From Agrostemma githago (lineage: Eukaryota > Streptophyta > Magnoliopsida > Caryophyllales > Caryophyllaceae): DNA of 64,000 nt. The position numbers were made by a program, and so were the translations under genes. The stretch covers positions 32,816,771-32,880,770 of the forward strand of contig OY288257.1 in the NCBI GenBank assembly GCA_958450325.1, read 5' to 3'. Shown piece by piece: positions 1 to 7,750 of the stretch (positions within the stretch are counted from its first letter, which is position 1; each line of letters starts with the position of its first letter). The notes under the pieces were generated by a model. It searched no databases. It saw nothing but the letters and a program-made list of their open reading frames with translations, and had not been told where the DNA came from.

Positions 1-150
1 AAATTGTTCAATTGTGAAATTGGGCCGTAAAATACCTCGTGTAGCTGTGAAATTGTGAAATACCTCGATTGTGAAATTGGGCTGTGAAATTGTTCAATTG
101 TAGGTGTAAAATACCTCGATAAATGTTCAATTGTGAAGTTGGGCTGTACA
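1..150. repeat. CAATTTCACA / GAGGTATTT word repeats, left arm
   Basis: Short words such as CAATTGTGAAATTGGGC and AAATACCTCG alternate irregularly every 20-35 bases. They mirror the cluster at 27370-27670 in the right arm. No clean period is visible; it is a degenerate low-complexity array. Confidence 0.7.
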
Positions 151-328
151 CTGTAGGGTATATTCTACTAAATGCTAACTTCGAGCAAACCAATGAAGAT
201 AGCGTTGAAAGCTTTGGGTATGTACCGAAATCGACATTGAAATGCATCTCGTAGATAAATACTGATATGTCCTCAAGTTTGCGAGATATATCATATTCCG
301 ACATTATAGTCTCGTATCTAAGATACAC
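8..328 (-). CDS. Hypothetical 106-aa ORF, left-arm copy
   Basis: An open frame of 106 codons on the minus strand, kept in the right arm at 27188-27508 with a few amino-acid changes (VFIYEM versus VSIYEM, TYPKL versus TYPEL, FSRIY versus FRRIY). The first 70 residues have a normal composition. The C-terminal third is translated from the CAATTTCACA word array, giving a repeated TAQFHN motif. I recognise no domain, signal peptide or membrane segment. Duplication with the palindrome explains why it exists twice, so conservation between the arms is weak evidence for coding. A spliced fragment of a larger transposon gene is an alternative. Confidence 0.25.
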   Translation of the reverse strand: MYLRYETIMSEYDISRKLEDISVFIYEMHFNVDFGTYPKLSTLSSLVCSKLAFSRIYPTVYSPTSQLNIYRGILHLQLNNFTAQFHNRGISQFHSYTRYFTAQFHN

Positions 329-518
329 ATGTTCTTACCTATAACAAGCGTGATATGATTGAACACTCGAGGTTATGTCGGCTTTTGTTCGGTCTTATAT
401 TGGACGATCTCACCTTGAGGCTGTGTACTAGCCGCTTTCGAAATGGACTTTTTCCCTAATTTAGTTGGTAGTAGCTTCATATCTTAATTATTTTGTTTCA
501 TTTTTTTTGCTCACAGGC

Positions 519-635
519 ATGAAGGTTAAAAGTACCGTTGTAGGTAGTGGATCAAACAAAAGAAAGCGAGATGAATTGATATTGTATGATGCACCTTCCA
601 TGAAGGTGCACAAAGGTAGTTTCGGGTTGCTATAG
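519..635 (+). CDS. Small basic exon-like ORF (38 aa), left-arm copy
   Basis: A T-rich tract ending in TTTTGCTCACAG (acceptor-like) directly precedes an ATG at 519. The frame reads 38 codons to TAG at 635. It begins MKVKSTVVGSGSNKRKRDE and contains an SNKRKRDE stretch that looks like a nuclear localisation signal, similar in flavour to the HNKRKREDE start of the plant-mobile-domain protein in the spacer. The mirror copy at 26882-26998 differs by ELIL versus ELIF. I infer a terminal or internal exon of a degenerate transposon-type gene. The longer antisense frame at 488-691 has no acceptor and looks like a shadow. Confidence 0.4.
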   Translation: MKVKSTVVGSGSNKRKRDELILYDAPSMKVHKGSFGLL

Positions 636-772
636 AAAGGAGAAAATTGCTTCCGGTTGATTTTTTCTTTGAGAAGAACCAGAACCAACAATATTAGAAT
701 TAGATTTTGGCATTGTCGTGAATCAAGAAGTCTAATTGAAAACCCTTTGTTTAATTATTTTTGACTTCAATT

Positions 773-1335
773 TTGGTTCAATTTTAGTGTACTCTTTGAC
801 AATATTGTTGTACCCTTTTTAAATTTTAGAATACGTTTTTGTAATTTTATGGTACCTTTTTATTAATTATGGTACCCTCTTACAATTTTAGTGTACCCTA
901 TTTCAATTTTAGTGTACCCTTTTTAAATTTTAACATACCCTTTTTCACATTTAGCGTACCTTTTTTTTTAATTTTAGCGTATCCTTTTTCACATTTAGCG
1001 TACCCTTTTTCACATTTAGCGTACTCTTTTTCAATCTCAATTTTAGCGTACCTTTTTTTTTCAATTTCAATTTTAGCGTATCTTTTTTATTTTATTTTAG
1101 CGTACCATTTTTCTGTTTTATCGTACACTTTTTTCTATTTTAGCGTACTCTTTTTTCTTTTAAAATTTTAGCGTACCCTTTTTCAATTTCAATTTTATCG
1201 CACCCTTTTTCAATTTCTATTTTAGCGTACTCTATTTCAATTTCTATTTTAGCGTACCCTTTTTTAATTATAGCGCACACTTTTTCACTTTTAGCGTATC
1301 CTTTTTCACTTTTAGTGTACCCCTTTTTTAATATT
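773..1335 (+). repeat. TTTTAGCGTACCC word array, left arm
   Basis: About twenty-five to thirty copies of TTTTAGYGTACYCTTTTTCA variants spaced 18-30 bases apart. Copies differ by T-tract length and by GTACCC/GTATCC/GCACCC changes, with almost all in one orientation. Any ORF crossing the region only encodes the repeat (FSVPF, LAYPFSH). Mirrored at 26181-26745. It has no coding character; a protein-binding word array or degenerate minisatellite are the options. Confidence 0.85.
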
Positions 1336-1349
1336 TTTTGTTTTTATTA

Positions 1350-1870
1350 AGTACTAGTAGCTCTTACATGTCTTCAACTCTTATGGGAAGAACTTTCATT
1401 GGCAGTTCTATTTTTGACAAATATATTTTCGTGCCCCTGAAATCCCTTACAATCTTAAAAAAAATAATTTCACAATTTCAATGAAACGTATTACTGATTT
1501 TATGAACTGAGACTCTAAGTTCACAAAATTCTAAAATTTATAGGCTAATAACTATGAAATTCCCTATTTGAATGATATATAACAAATTTAATTTCATGAA
1601 ATGCACAAGATCGACAGTTAGAGTAAAACCTGACTTAATGAGTTTCAAATTGAACGAACATCACAAAATTAAGAACCCTAATTTTATGATATGCCCAATT
1701 TTGTGTAAATAAAGTGTACTCCTAAATTCAGAGAATGATATAACAAGCCTAATGACATCTTCCAGCAATTTGTTGCTTTGACTTTTCTTTTACTCTCATG
1801 ATAGATGAGAGGAATGAGTGAAGAGGTAGTACACTACTTTTTTTGTATGTAAGATGCAATCAGTAGCCCC
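1350..1870. other. AT-rich stretch without recognisable gene
   Basis: Unique-looking AT-rich DNA between the word array and the 126-bp tandem duplication. It holds several stop-rich frames and no splice-coherent ORF. The right arm carries the same sequence at about 25646-26170 with isolated substitutions. Confidence 0.6.
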
Positions 1871-2082
1871 CGTTTGGCAAAGCAAAGTGAAAATACTCTA
1901 ATCTTAGTCGTAAGATGCAGTAAGATCTAAGGGTGGGAGGAGGTTCTCACAGTTCTCATTAAAGCATAGGTTCTCACCCGATCTTAACTCTCTCTCCGTT
2001 TGGCAAAGCAAAGTGAATATACTCTAATCTTAGTCGTAAGATGCAGTAAGATCTAAGGGTGGGAGGAGGATCTCACAGTTCT
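1871..2082. repeat. 126-bp tandem duplication, left arm (truncated by gap)
   Basis: CGTTTGGCAAAGCAAAGTGA starts at 1871 and again at 1997, a 126-base period. The second copy is cut by the N gap. Each copy carries TGAGAAC-type words (GAGGTTCTCACAGTTCTCAT in the plus sense). In the right arm the two copies lie at about 25405-25646, and the outermost word abuts a (TA)n tract. I read this as a duplicated end of a microsatellite-bounded element. Confidence 0.8.
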
Positions 2083-2282
2083 NNNNNNNNNNNNNNNNNN
2101 NNNNNNNNNNNNNNNNNNNNNNNNNNNNNNNNNNNNNNNNNNNNNNNNNNNNNNNNNNNNNNNNNNNNNNNNNNNNNNNNNNNNNNNNNNNNNNNNNNNN
2201 NNNNNNNNNNNNNNNNNNNNNNNNNNNNNNNNNNNNNNNNNNNNNNNNNNNNNNNNNNNNNNNNNNNNNNNNNNNNNNNNNN
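2083..2282. other. Assembly gap of 200 N
   Basis: Exactly 200 undetermined bases. The flanks match 25429 and about 25217 in the right arm, where the intervening 211 bases are essentially (CT)n followed by (TA)n. The gap is therefore predicted to be (TA)n(GA)n in the left arm. Open frames crossing it are artefacts. Confidence 0.98.
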
Positions 2283-3200
2283 AGGGTAACTCCTTACACC
2301 CATTGAGGCACAATCTAGACCATTAGATTAAGATGAAATATACATCAAAATAAGTGTTATATACACTAAAAAACTCATTATATACGTTAATAAACTCACT
2401 ATATATATACACACACTTAAGAACTCAATATATACAGTAAAATAATTGTTATATACACTGAAATAGTTATTATGTACACCAAAATAATTGTTATATATAC
2501 ACTAAAAAATTTCTTATATACGCTATTAAACTCACTGCATATATATACACTAGAGAACTCAATACATACAGTAAAATAATTGTTATATATACCCAAATAA
2601 TTAATATGTACATCAGTTAATCAAGAATGGAACATACATCAAAATAACTGTTATATATATACTAAAAAAACTCATTATATAAGCTATTAAACTCATTATA
2701 TATATATATACACTTAAGAACTCAATATATACAGTAAAATAGTTATTGTTATATACACTCAAATGGTTACTATGTACACCAATTAATCAACATATATATA
2801 CACTGAAATAATTGTCATATGTACTTAATTATTTGATATAGTAGAATTGTTATATGCCCGAAAACAGTTATTATGTACACTGAAATTGTTTTTATATACA
2901 CCAATTTTATTTTAATATAAAAAATATGTATTTTTTTTGGGATTTGTTTTTTTGGATTTTTTTTATTTTGGAAAAAAAATGTCCGGTAAAAAATTTGTTA
3001 ATTTTTTTTGAAAAAAAAAATCTGAATATTTTTTTTTTCGGAAAAAAAATACCGAATTTTTTTTTTCCCGTGAAAAATAATTGTGGAATTTTTTTATGTA
3101 TGAGTTTTATTTTTTAATCTTAGCCTTTATTTTGATTTTAATCTAATGGTTGAGATTGTGCCTCAATGGGTGCGGCGAGTTGGGCTGCCACAAAAGATCC
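2283..3200. mobile_element. Non-autonomous element with CACCCATTGAGGCACAATCT ends, left arm
   Basis: The left end (2298-2345) reads CACCCATTGAGGCACAATCT followed by an ACCATTAGATTAA motif. The right end (about 3120-3180) carries the same in reverse complement, giving terminal inverted repeats of about 45 bases. Both ends abut simple sequence: the gap/(GA)n(TA)n on the left and ATCC(TA)n on the right. The body is GTATATAAC words plus A/T homopolymer runs with no coding potential. Relatives sit at 15415-15840 (one end only) and in the right arm at 24316-25217. The class is unclear: MITE-like, or Helitron-like derivatives that target TA repeats. Confidence 0.65.
2335..2910 (-). repeat. GTATATAACAATTATTTTAC word array, left arm
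   Basis: Variants of TGTATATAACAATTATTTTA and of ACTCAATATATACAGTAAAA recur every 30-60 bases. They are interspersed with GTACACCAATTAATCAAC and AAACTCATTATATACGC. The same vocabulary appears in 3540-3735, 10440-10850, 15440-15840, 16840-17030 and 23790-25160. Confidence 0.75.
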
Positions 3201-3202
3201 TA

Positions 3203-3269
<67 letters not shown>

Positions 3270-3735
3270 TATACATAAAATTTTGTTCCTCAATTATTTT
3301 TCCCGGGGAAAAAATTCATTAATTTTTGGATTTTTTTTTTCAAAAAAATACAAAAAAAATTTCCTGAAAAAAGAAAAAAATTTGGAATTTTTTTTTCCAA
3401 AAAAAAAAATTCCGAAAAAACAAATTGATTTTTTTTTTTCCAAAAAAATGAACACATTTTTTCCCCCAAAAAACATTTTTTGCCGGACATTATTTTTTCC
3501 CAAAAAAATAAATCCCGAAAGAAATCATTCTTTTAATATTAAAATAAAAATTGTGTATATCAAAATAATTTCAGTGTACATAATAACTGTTTTAGGATAT
3601 ATAACAATTCTACTATATCAAATAATTAATTACATATGACAATTATTTTAGTATATATATGTTGATTAATTGAGTTACATAGTAACCATTTGAGTGTACA
3701 TAACAATAACTATTTTACTGTATATATAGAGTTCT
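2720..3735. repeat. 1-kb fold-back nested in left arm
   Basis: The segment 2720-3120 and the reverse complement of 3290-3735 share a long run of words in the same order: ATACAGTAAAATAGTTATTG, CAAATGGTTACTATGTA, ATTTGATATAGTAGAATTG, then T-rich runs with TTTTTCGG and AATGTCCGG. Arms are about 0.4 kb, separated by about 170 bases that include the element end and a (TA)n tract. It is mirrored at 23783-24795. Confidence 0.8.
3201..3267. repeat. (TA)n microsatellite
   Basis: Nearly pure TA dinucleotides at the centre of the fold-back. The right-arm counterpart (24221-24292) is interrupted and differs in length. Confidence 0.95.
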
Positions 3736-3738
3736 TAA

Positions 3739-3828
<90 letters not shown>
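3739..3828. repeat. (GT)n(TA)n(GA)n compound microsatellite bounding E1
   Basis: Three consecutive dinucleotide tracts end exactly where element E1 starts with GGATCAGGGGAG. The right-arm tract (23638-23780) is longer and has extra TCCC and TG interruptions. Confidence 0.95.
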
Positions 3829-3831
<3 letters not shown>

Positions 3832-4620
3832 CAGGGGAGTTTGTAACTTTTGGATAGTTGCTTAGTGTTGATCCCCTCCATCCATTCATCCTAAGATGGA
3901 TGGTGGATGGATGCGGTTCAATTATTAAAAAAAAAGACAATAAACTGACACAGCAGAAGTGGAGAGAGGGAAACATCCCCTCACCCAAATCAATCCCTAC
4001 ATCACTTCCCTCATAAACTTCCCAATCCCCTCATTTTCAACTTCATCTTCATTTTCATGCTTCTTTTTCATCTTCATTTTCATGCTTCTTTTTATTTTTC
4101 ATATCTTTTTTTTTTGTATTTATAAAATTATTCATCTTTATTATTCACACAAAAAATAAGAACAACTTCATCTTTAAGATGAAGTTGTTCTTTTTTTGTG
4201 GGATGAAGGAATGTTGAAGATGAAGATGAACAAGTTATTTAGTGCGTAATGTTCTTACAGAATTGCAAGACCACACACTTTCAGTTGTATAATCACCCTC
4301 ATTATGTTGTAGAATCACGCAGCTGTACACTCATTGTAGTCACATATTCAGTTGTATAGTCACAATCATTATGCTGTATAGTCACACTCTTTATGTTGTA
4401 GAATCACTCAGCTGTAGAATACCTTGGGATTAAGGTATCATGCGTTTAATCATCTTCATCTTCATCTTCATGCTTGTTTTACTTTTCATACCTTTCTTTT
4501 TGTATTTATAAAATTATTCATCTTCATTATCCAAAAAAAATGAAGATTAAATATGGATTAAAATGAAGGTTGAATATGAATGAATGATGGTTGAATATTT
4601 AATGAATGTTATAATTTAGT
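3828..4620 (+). repeat. E1 left inverted terminal region
   Basis: Contains the GGATCA end, TGGATGG words, the AAACTGACACAG motif, TTCATCTTCATTTTCATGC tracts and the start of the GTATAGTCACAC array. It pairs with 6390-7402. Confidence 0.7.
4159..4191. repeat. Perfect 16-bp-arm hairpin
   Basis: AGAACAACTTCATCTT, a single T, then its exact reverse complement AAGATGAAGTTGTTCT. The pairing extends imperfectly outward through CACAAAAAA and TTTTTTGTG, to roughly 4148-4201. The right arm has the same hairpin at about 23275-23307 with A in place of T at the loop. Confidence 0.9.
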
Positions 4621-4972
4621 TGTATAGTCACATAGATTATGGTGTATAGTCACACAGTTGAAGTTGTATAGTCATACTCGTTATGCTGTAGGATCACAGT
4701 CATTATATTGTAGGATCACACCATTTATGTTGTATAGTCACACAGTTAAAGTTGTATAGTCACACTCATTATGCTGTACAATCATGCAGTTGTACAATCA
4801 TTGTAGTCACATATTCAGTTGTATGTGTCATTTAGATTGATTGTGTGTTTTGTTGCAGCGAAATGATTGGTGGAAAGAGAAATTTTGGTAAAAGGGGCGG
4901 TGAGAAGAAGAAGGTCGTGGAAGATACAGCGATCGACCACGTAATTGGACAATGTATTGTTGCGAAGATTAA
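4613..4972 (+). repeat. Direct duplication inside E1, copy 1
   Basis: This block (word array plus intron end plus exon) recurs at 5288-5632 in the same orientation and order, including GTACAATCATGCA, ATTGTAGTCACATATTCAGT and the acceptor before the GGKRN exon. Small indels separate the copies. Confidence 0.75.
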
Positions 4973-4994
4973 AATGAAGGTTGAATATGAATGA
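4863..4994 (+). pseudogene. Exon-like fragment, Gly/Lys-rich (copy 1)
   Basis: After an acceptor-like TTTTGTTGCAG (ending 4858) the frame reads GGKRNFGKRGGEKKK followed by EDTAIDHVIGQCIVA. It then runs into AT-rich array sequence and stops at 4994. The basic Gly/Lys stretch looks like a nuclear localisation or DNA-contact tail. Copy 2 at 5519-5671 is the better preserved version, and this one has lost the true 3' end. I cannot assign a family; the C-terminal exon of a transposon-encoded nuclear protein is plausible. Confidence 0.4.
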
Positions 4995-5287
4995 ATGACG
5001 TTTGAATATTTAATGAATGTTTAAATAATTTGTTCTGAATCGTATGTATAATCATCTTTCTAATTATGAATGTGACTTTGCTAATGATGATTGAAGAATA
5101 ATTGATTGTATGGCTTTTATTTTCCATTTTACGGTTTCAGTTTTGTAGTCACACACTTTAGGTTGTATAGTCACACTCATTATATTGTATAGTCACACTC
5201 ATTATATTGTAGAATCACACAAATTCTTGCAGTGATTAGTGTATGTAATCATCTTTGCTAATGATGATTGAAGTATAAATAAGTACG

Positions 5288-5632
5288 AGTATAATTTAGT
5301 GGTATAGTCACAGAGATTATGTTGTATAGTCACACAGTTGAAGTTGTATAGTCATACTCGTTATGTTGTAGGATCACACAGTGTATGTTGTATAGTCACA
5401 CAGTTAAAGTTGTATAGTCACACCCATTATGCTGTACAATCATGCAATTGTAGAGTCATTGTAGTCACATATTCAGTTGTGTTGTGTGATTTAGATTGAT
5501 TATGTATTTTGTTCCAGCGAAATAGTTGGTGGAAAGAGGAATGTTGGTAAAAGGGGCGGTGGGAAGAAGAAGGCCGTGGAAGATACAGCGACCGACCACG
5601 TAATTGGACAATGTATTGTTGCGCACGTACCA
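5288..5632 (+). repeat. Direct duplication inside E1, copy 2
   Basis: Second copy of the block at 4613-4972. It differs by point changes such as GGGAAGAAG versus GAGAAGAAG and GTTCCAG versus GTTGCAG at the acceptor. Confidence 0.75.
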
Positions 5633-5671
5633 GAGACCATCATTAAGCTCTTGTGTGTTTATGTGAGATAA
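5519..5671 (+). CDS. Exon-like fragment, Gly/Lys-rich (copy 2)
   Basis: Following an acceptor-like TTTTGTTCCAG (ending 5517), 50 codons run to TAA at 5671. The frame contains GGKRNVGKRGGGKKK, then DHVIGQCIVAHVPETI and a hydrophobic tail LLCVYVR. It is more complete than the 4863-4994 copy. The right-arm mirror (21795-21947) changes one Ile to Val. No upstream coding exon is visible, since the sequence before it is the word array, so this is probably an orphan terminal exon. Function unknown. Confidence 0.4.
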   Translation, partial: EIVGGKRNVGKRGGGKKKAVEDTATDHVIGQCIVAHVPETIIKLLCVYVR

Positions 5672-6250
5672 AATGTTTGCTTTAGGATGAACGTACTATG
5701 TGTAAATGATGTTTGGTGGGTTAGAATGTTTTTATGTTTGACGTACTATATGTAAAGGATGGACTTTGTCCAATGTAAATATATTTTCATCGCTATTTTC
5801 TGGTTTCATAATTAATCACGCGAGGTCTATAGCAAAATCACTTATCCTTCCACCTTTAAAAATTAAAACCACGGAGCTGTGCACCCATTGGTTTGTAGCC
5901 AAAAGTGGTCGTATTTGTATAGTCACATTCGCCTTGTTGTATAGTCACACTCGCTATGTTGTATAGTCACATTTGCCTTGTTGTATAGTCACACTCCCTA
6001 TGTTGTATAGTCACACTCATAATATTGTATAACCGGGACAGATTTTAGTTTTTCTTTTTGTATAGTCACACTTGTCATGCAGTAGAATCACACTCATTAT
6101 GTTGTAAAATCATACTCATTATGTTGAAGAATCACACTCATTTTGTGTGTAATGTCAAACGTCAACATAAAGAGTGTGACTATACAATATAAAGAGTGTG
6201 ACTATACAACTGAAAGTGTGTGACCTTACAATTTTGAAAGAACATTACGC
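5672..6250. other. 3' flank of exon fragment with word array
   Basis: About 200 bases resembling 3' UTR (GATGAACGTACTATGTGTAA and a repeat of TGACGTACTATATGTAA) are followed by dense GTATAGTCACAC words. The 66-codon frame at 5766-5966 ends inside the array and has no support as a gene. Confidence 0.5.
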
Positions 6251-6389
6251 ACAAAATGAGTTGTTATTTTTTTTAATTAAAATGTTTTTACAGTCAATCA
6301 AAATAATATTTCTAACTAGAACATATATTAATTTTCCGAATTTTTAAATGCGTCTTACAAACATGAAATCAACTATAAAAAAACCAACA

Positions 6390-7399
6390 TTAATGGAGGT
6401 TGAACATTTAATGAATGTTTAAATACTTTTGTATGTGATTAATACTTTCGTTTTTTTAGAATGTCGTTACTGAGGAAAGTCACAGTCGTCCATTCATCCA
6501 TATTCAACTTTCATTTTTTTTGGATAATGAAGATGAATAATTTTATAAATACCGAACAAAAAGAAGGTATGAAAAATAAAACAAGCATGAAGATGAAGAT
6601 GATTAAACGAATGATACCTTACTCCCAAGGTATTCTACAACTGCGTGATTCTACAACTTAGCGAGTGTGACTATACAACATAATGAGTGTGACTATACAA
6701 CTGAATATGTGACTACAATGAGTGTACAGCTGCGTGATTCTACAACATCATGAGTGTGACTATACAGCATAATGAGTGTGACTATAAAACTGAAAGTGTG
6801 TGACCTTGCAATTTTACAAGAACATTACGCATTATGAAGATGATGATAGGATGAAGATGAAGATGTTCATCAAACTTCCGTCATTCATCAAGCTTGAAGA
6901 TGAAGATGTTCTTATTTTTTGTTGGATAAATGAAGATTGAAGATGAAGCTAAGAAACTTATTTTTGTAGAATGAATGAATTTTGAAGATGAAGATGTTTT
7001 CTTTTTGTTGAATGAATGAATGGATCTTGAAGATGACGATGCTTTTTTTTTCGATTGATGAAGATGACGATGAGAGAACATCAAATTGAAGATGATGATG
7101 CTTTTTTTTGTTTGATTAAATGAAGATGGAGATGCGAGAGCTTTTTTTGTTCGATTAAATGAAGATGAAGAAGAGAGAATATCAAATGGTAAGGAGTGAG
7201 AGTAATTGTAAGAAGTGAGAGTTTGATTGAGGGGAGTTTTGCTTTTCTCTCTCCACTACTGTGTCAGTTTACTGACACTCCTTTCTCTCTTTTTTCTTTT
7301 TTTTTACATCATCCATCTAAGCCATCCATTCAACCCAAGATCAAGGGTCAACAACACAACTTCCCAACTTCCCAATCCTCACCAAACTCCCTTGATCCC

Positions 7400-7402
<3 letters not shown>
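6390..7402 (-). repeat. E1 right inverted terminal region
   Basis: Reverse-complement partner of 3828-4620. It ends in TTGATCCCATTTCT next to a (TA)n tract. Identity is patchy because of indels and amplification of GAAGATGAAGATG words. Confidence 0.7.
6836..7175 (+). repeat. GAAGATGAAGATG ... TTTTTTTG imperfect tandem array
   Basis: Six or so units of about 50 bases, each combining GAAGATGAAGATG, a T-run with TTGTT or TTCG, and GATTAAATGAAG or GAATGAATG. The antisense frame at 6881-7084 (Ser/Lys-rich) is a translation of this repeat, not a gene. Mirrored at 20291-20630. Confidence 0.75.
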
Positions 7403-7404
<2 letters not shown>

Positions 7405-7486
<82 letters not shown>

Positions 7487-7504
7487 CTCTTATGAGTCCT
7501 TTAT

Positions 7505-7553
<49 letters not shown>

Positions 7554-7555
7554 TA
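7405..7555. repeat. Two (TA)n(GA)n tracts separated by a duplicated E2 terminus
   Basis: A first (TA)n(GA)n tract (about 7405-7485) is followed by GACTCTTATGAGTCCTTTA, a second (TA)n(GA)n tract, then GGCTCTTATGAGTTCTTTA, where E2 proper starts. The terminus plus its microsatellite is duplicated in tandem. The right arm keeps the arrangement at 19926-20060. Confidence 0.85.
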
Positions 7556-7750
7556 AGGCTCTTATGAGTTCTTTACTCTTTGTGAGTCCCTAAGTCCTCA
7601 TCTCATCCATTGGATGGGATGAGAATGGATGGACAAGATGCATCCATTTAAAAAAAAAGAAAAACAAAGAGGAAGATTTACGTTCCTAAAAAAAAAAACT
7701 CTGATTCATTCACGCTCATTCATCGATTTTGAACAAGAAATTCTGCTACA

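Larger units (their letters stand above)
4250..6830. repeat. GTATAGTCACAC word array in E1, left arm
   Basis: Dozens of copies of TTGTATAGTCACACTCATTA and variants (TAGAATCAC, TAGGATCAC, TGTACAATCATG) at about 22-26-base spacing, in blocks. The plus-sense form dominates from 4250 to about 6150. From about 6170 on the same word appears reversed (GAGTGTGACTATACAAC), so orientation flips in line with the inverted ends of E1. Spacers between copies are not unique sequences and the words are degenerate. It is mirrored at 20636-23216. Confidence 0.9.
3828..7402. mobile_element. E1: 3.6-kb long-TIR (fold-back/MULE-like) element, left arm
   Basis: The left end GGATCAGGGGAGTTTG and the right end, read in reverse, GGATCAAGGGAGTTTG match. 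Similarity continues through ATGGATGG words, an A-run, AAACTGACACAG and GTGGAGAGAG. Further in, 4235-4620 matches the reverse complement of 6400-6840, including GCGTAATGTTCTT, CAGCTGTACACTCATTGTAG and ACCTTGGGA-TAAGGTATCAT. The inverted ends are therefore about 0.8-1.0 kb, degenerate and offset by indels. Microsatellites flank both sides, so a target-site duplication cannot be read. The interior has two exon-like fragments and the GTATAGTCACAC array but no transposase I recognise, so it is non-autonomous. Long TIRs suggest a Mutator-like or fold-back class. Confidence 0.75.

Noticed and set aside
869..1171. 100-codon Phe/Tyr/Ser-rich frame
   Set aside because: Only translates the TTTTAGCGTACCC word array and has no start context or splice signals.
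2053..2313. Open frames across the N gap
   Set aside because: They consist of undetermined residues; the gap is predicted to be a dinucleotide repeat.
4250..6830. CRISPR-like regularly spaced repeats (GTATAGTCACAC words)
   Set aside because: The words are degenerate, spacing varies, orientation flips, and the spacers are themselves repeated; the DNA is plant nuclear, with introns and retrotransposons.
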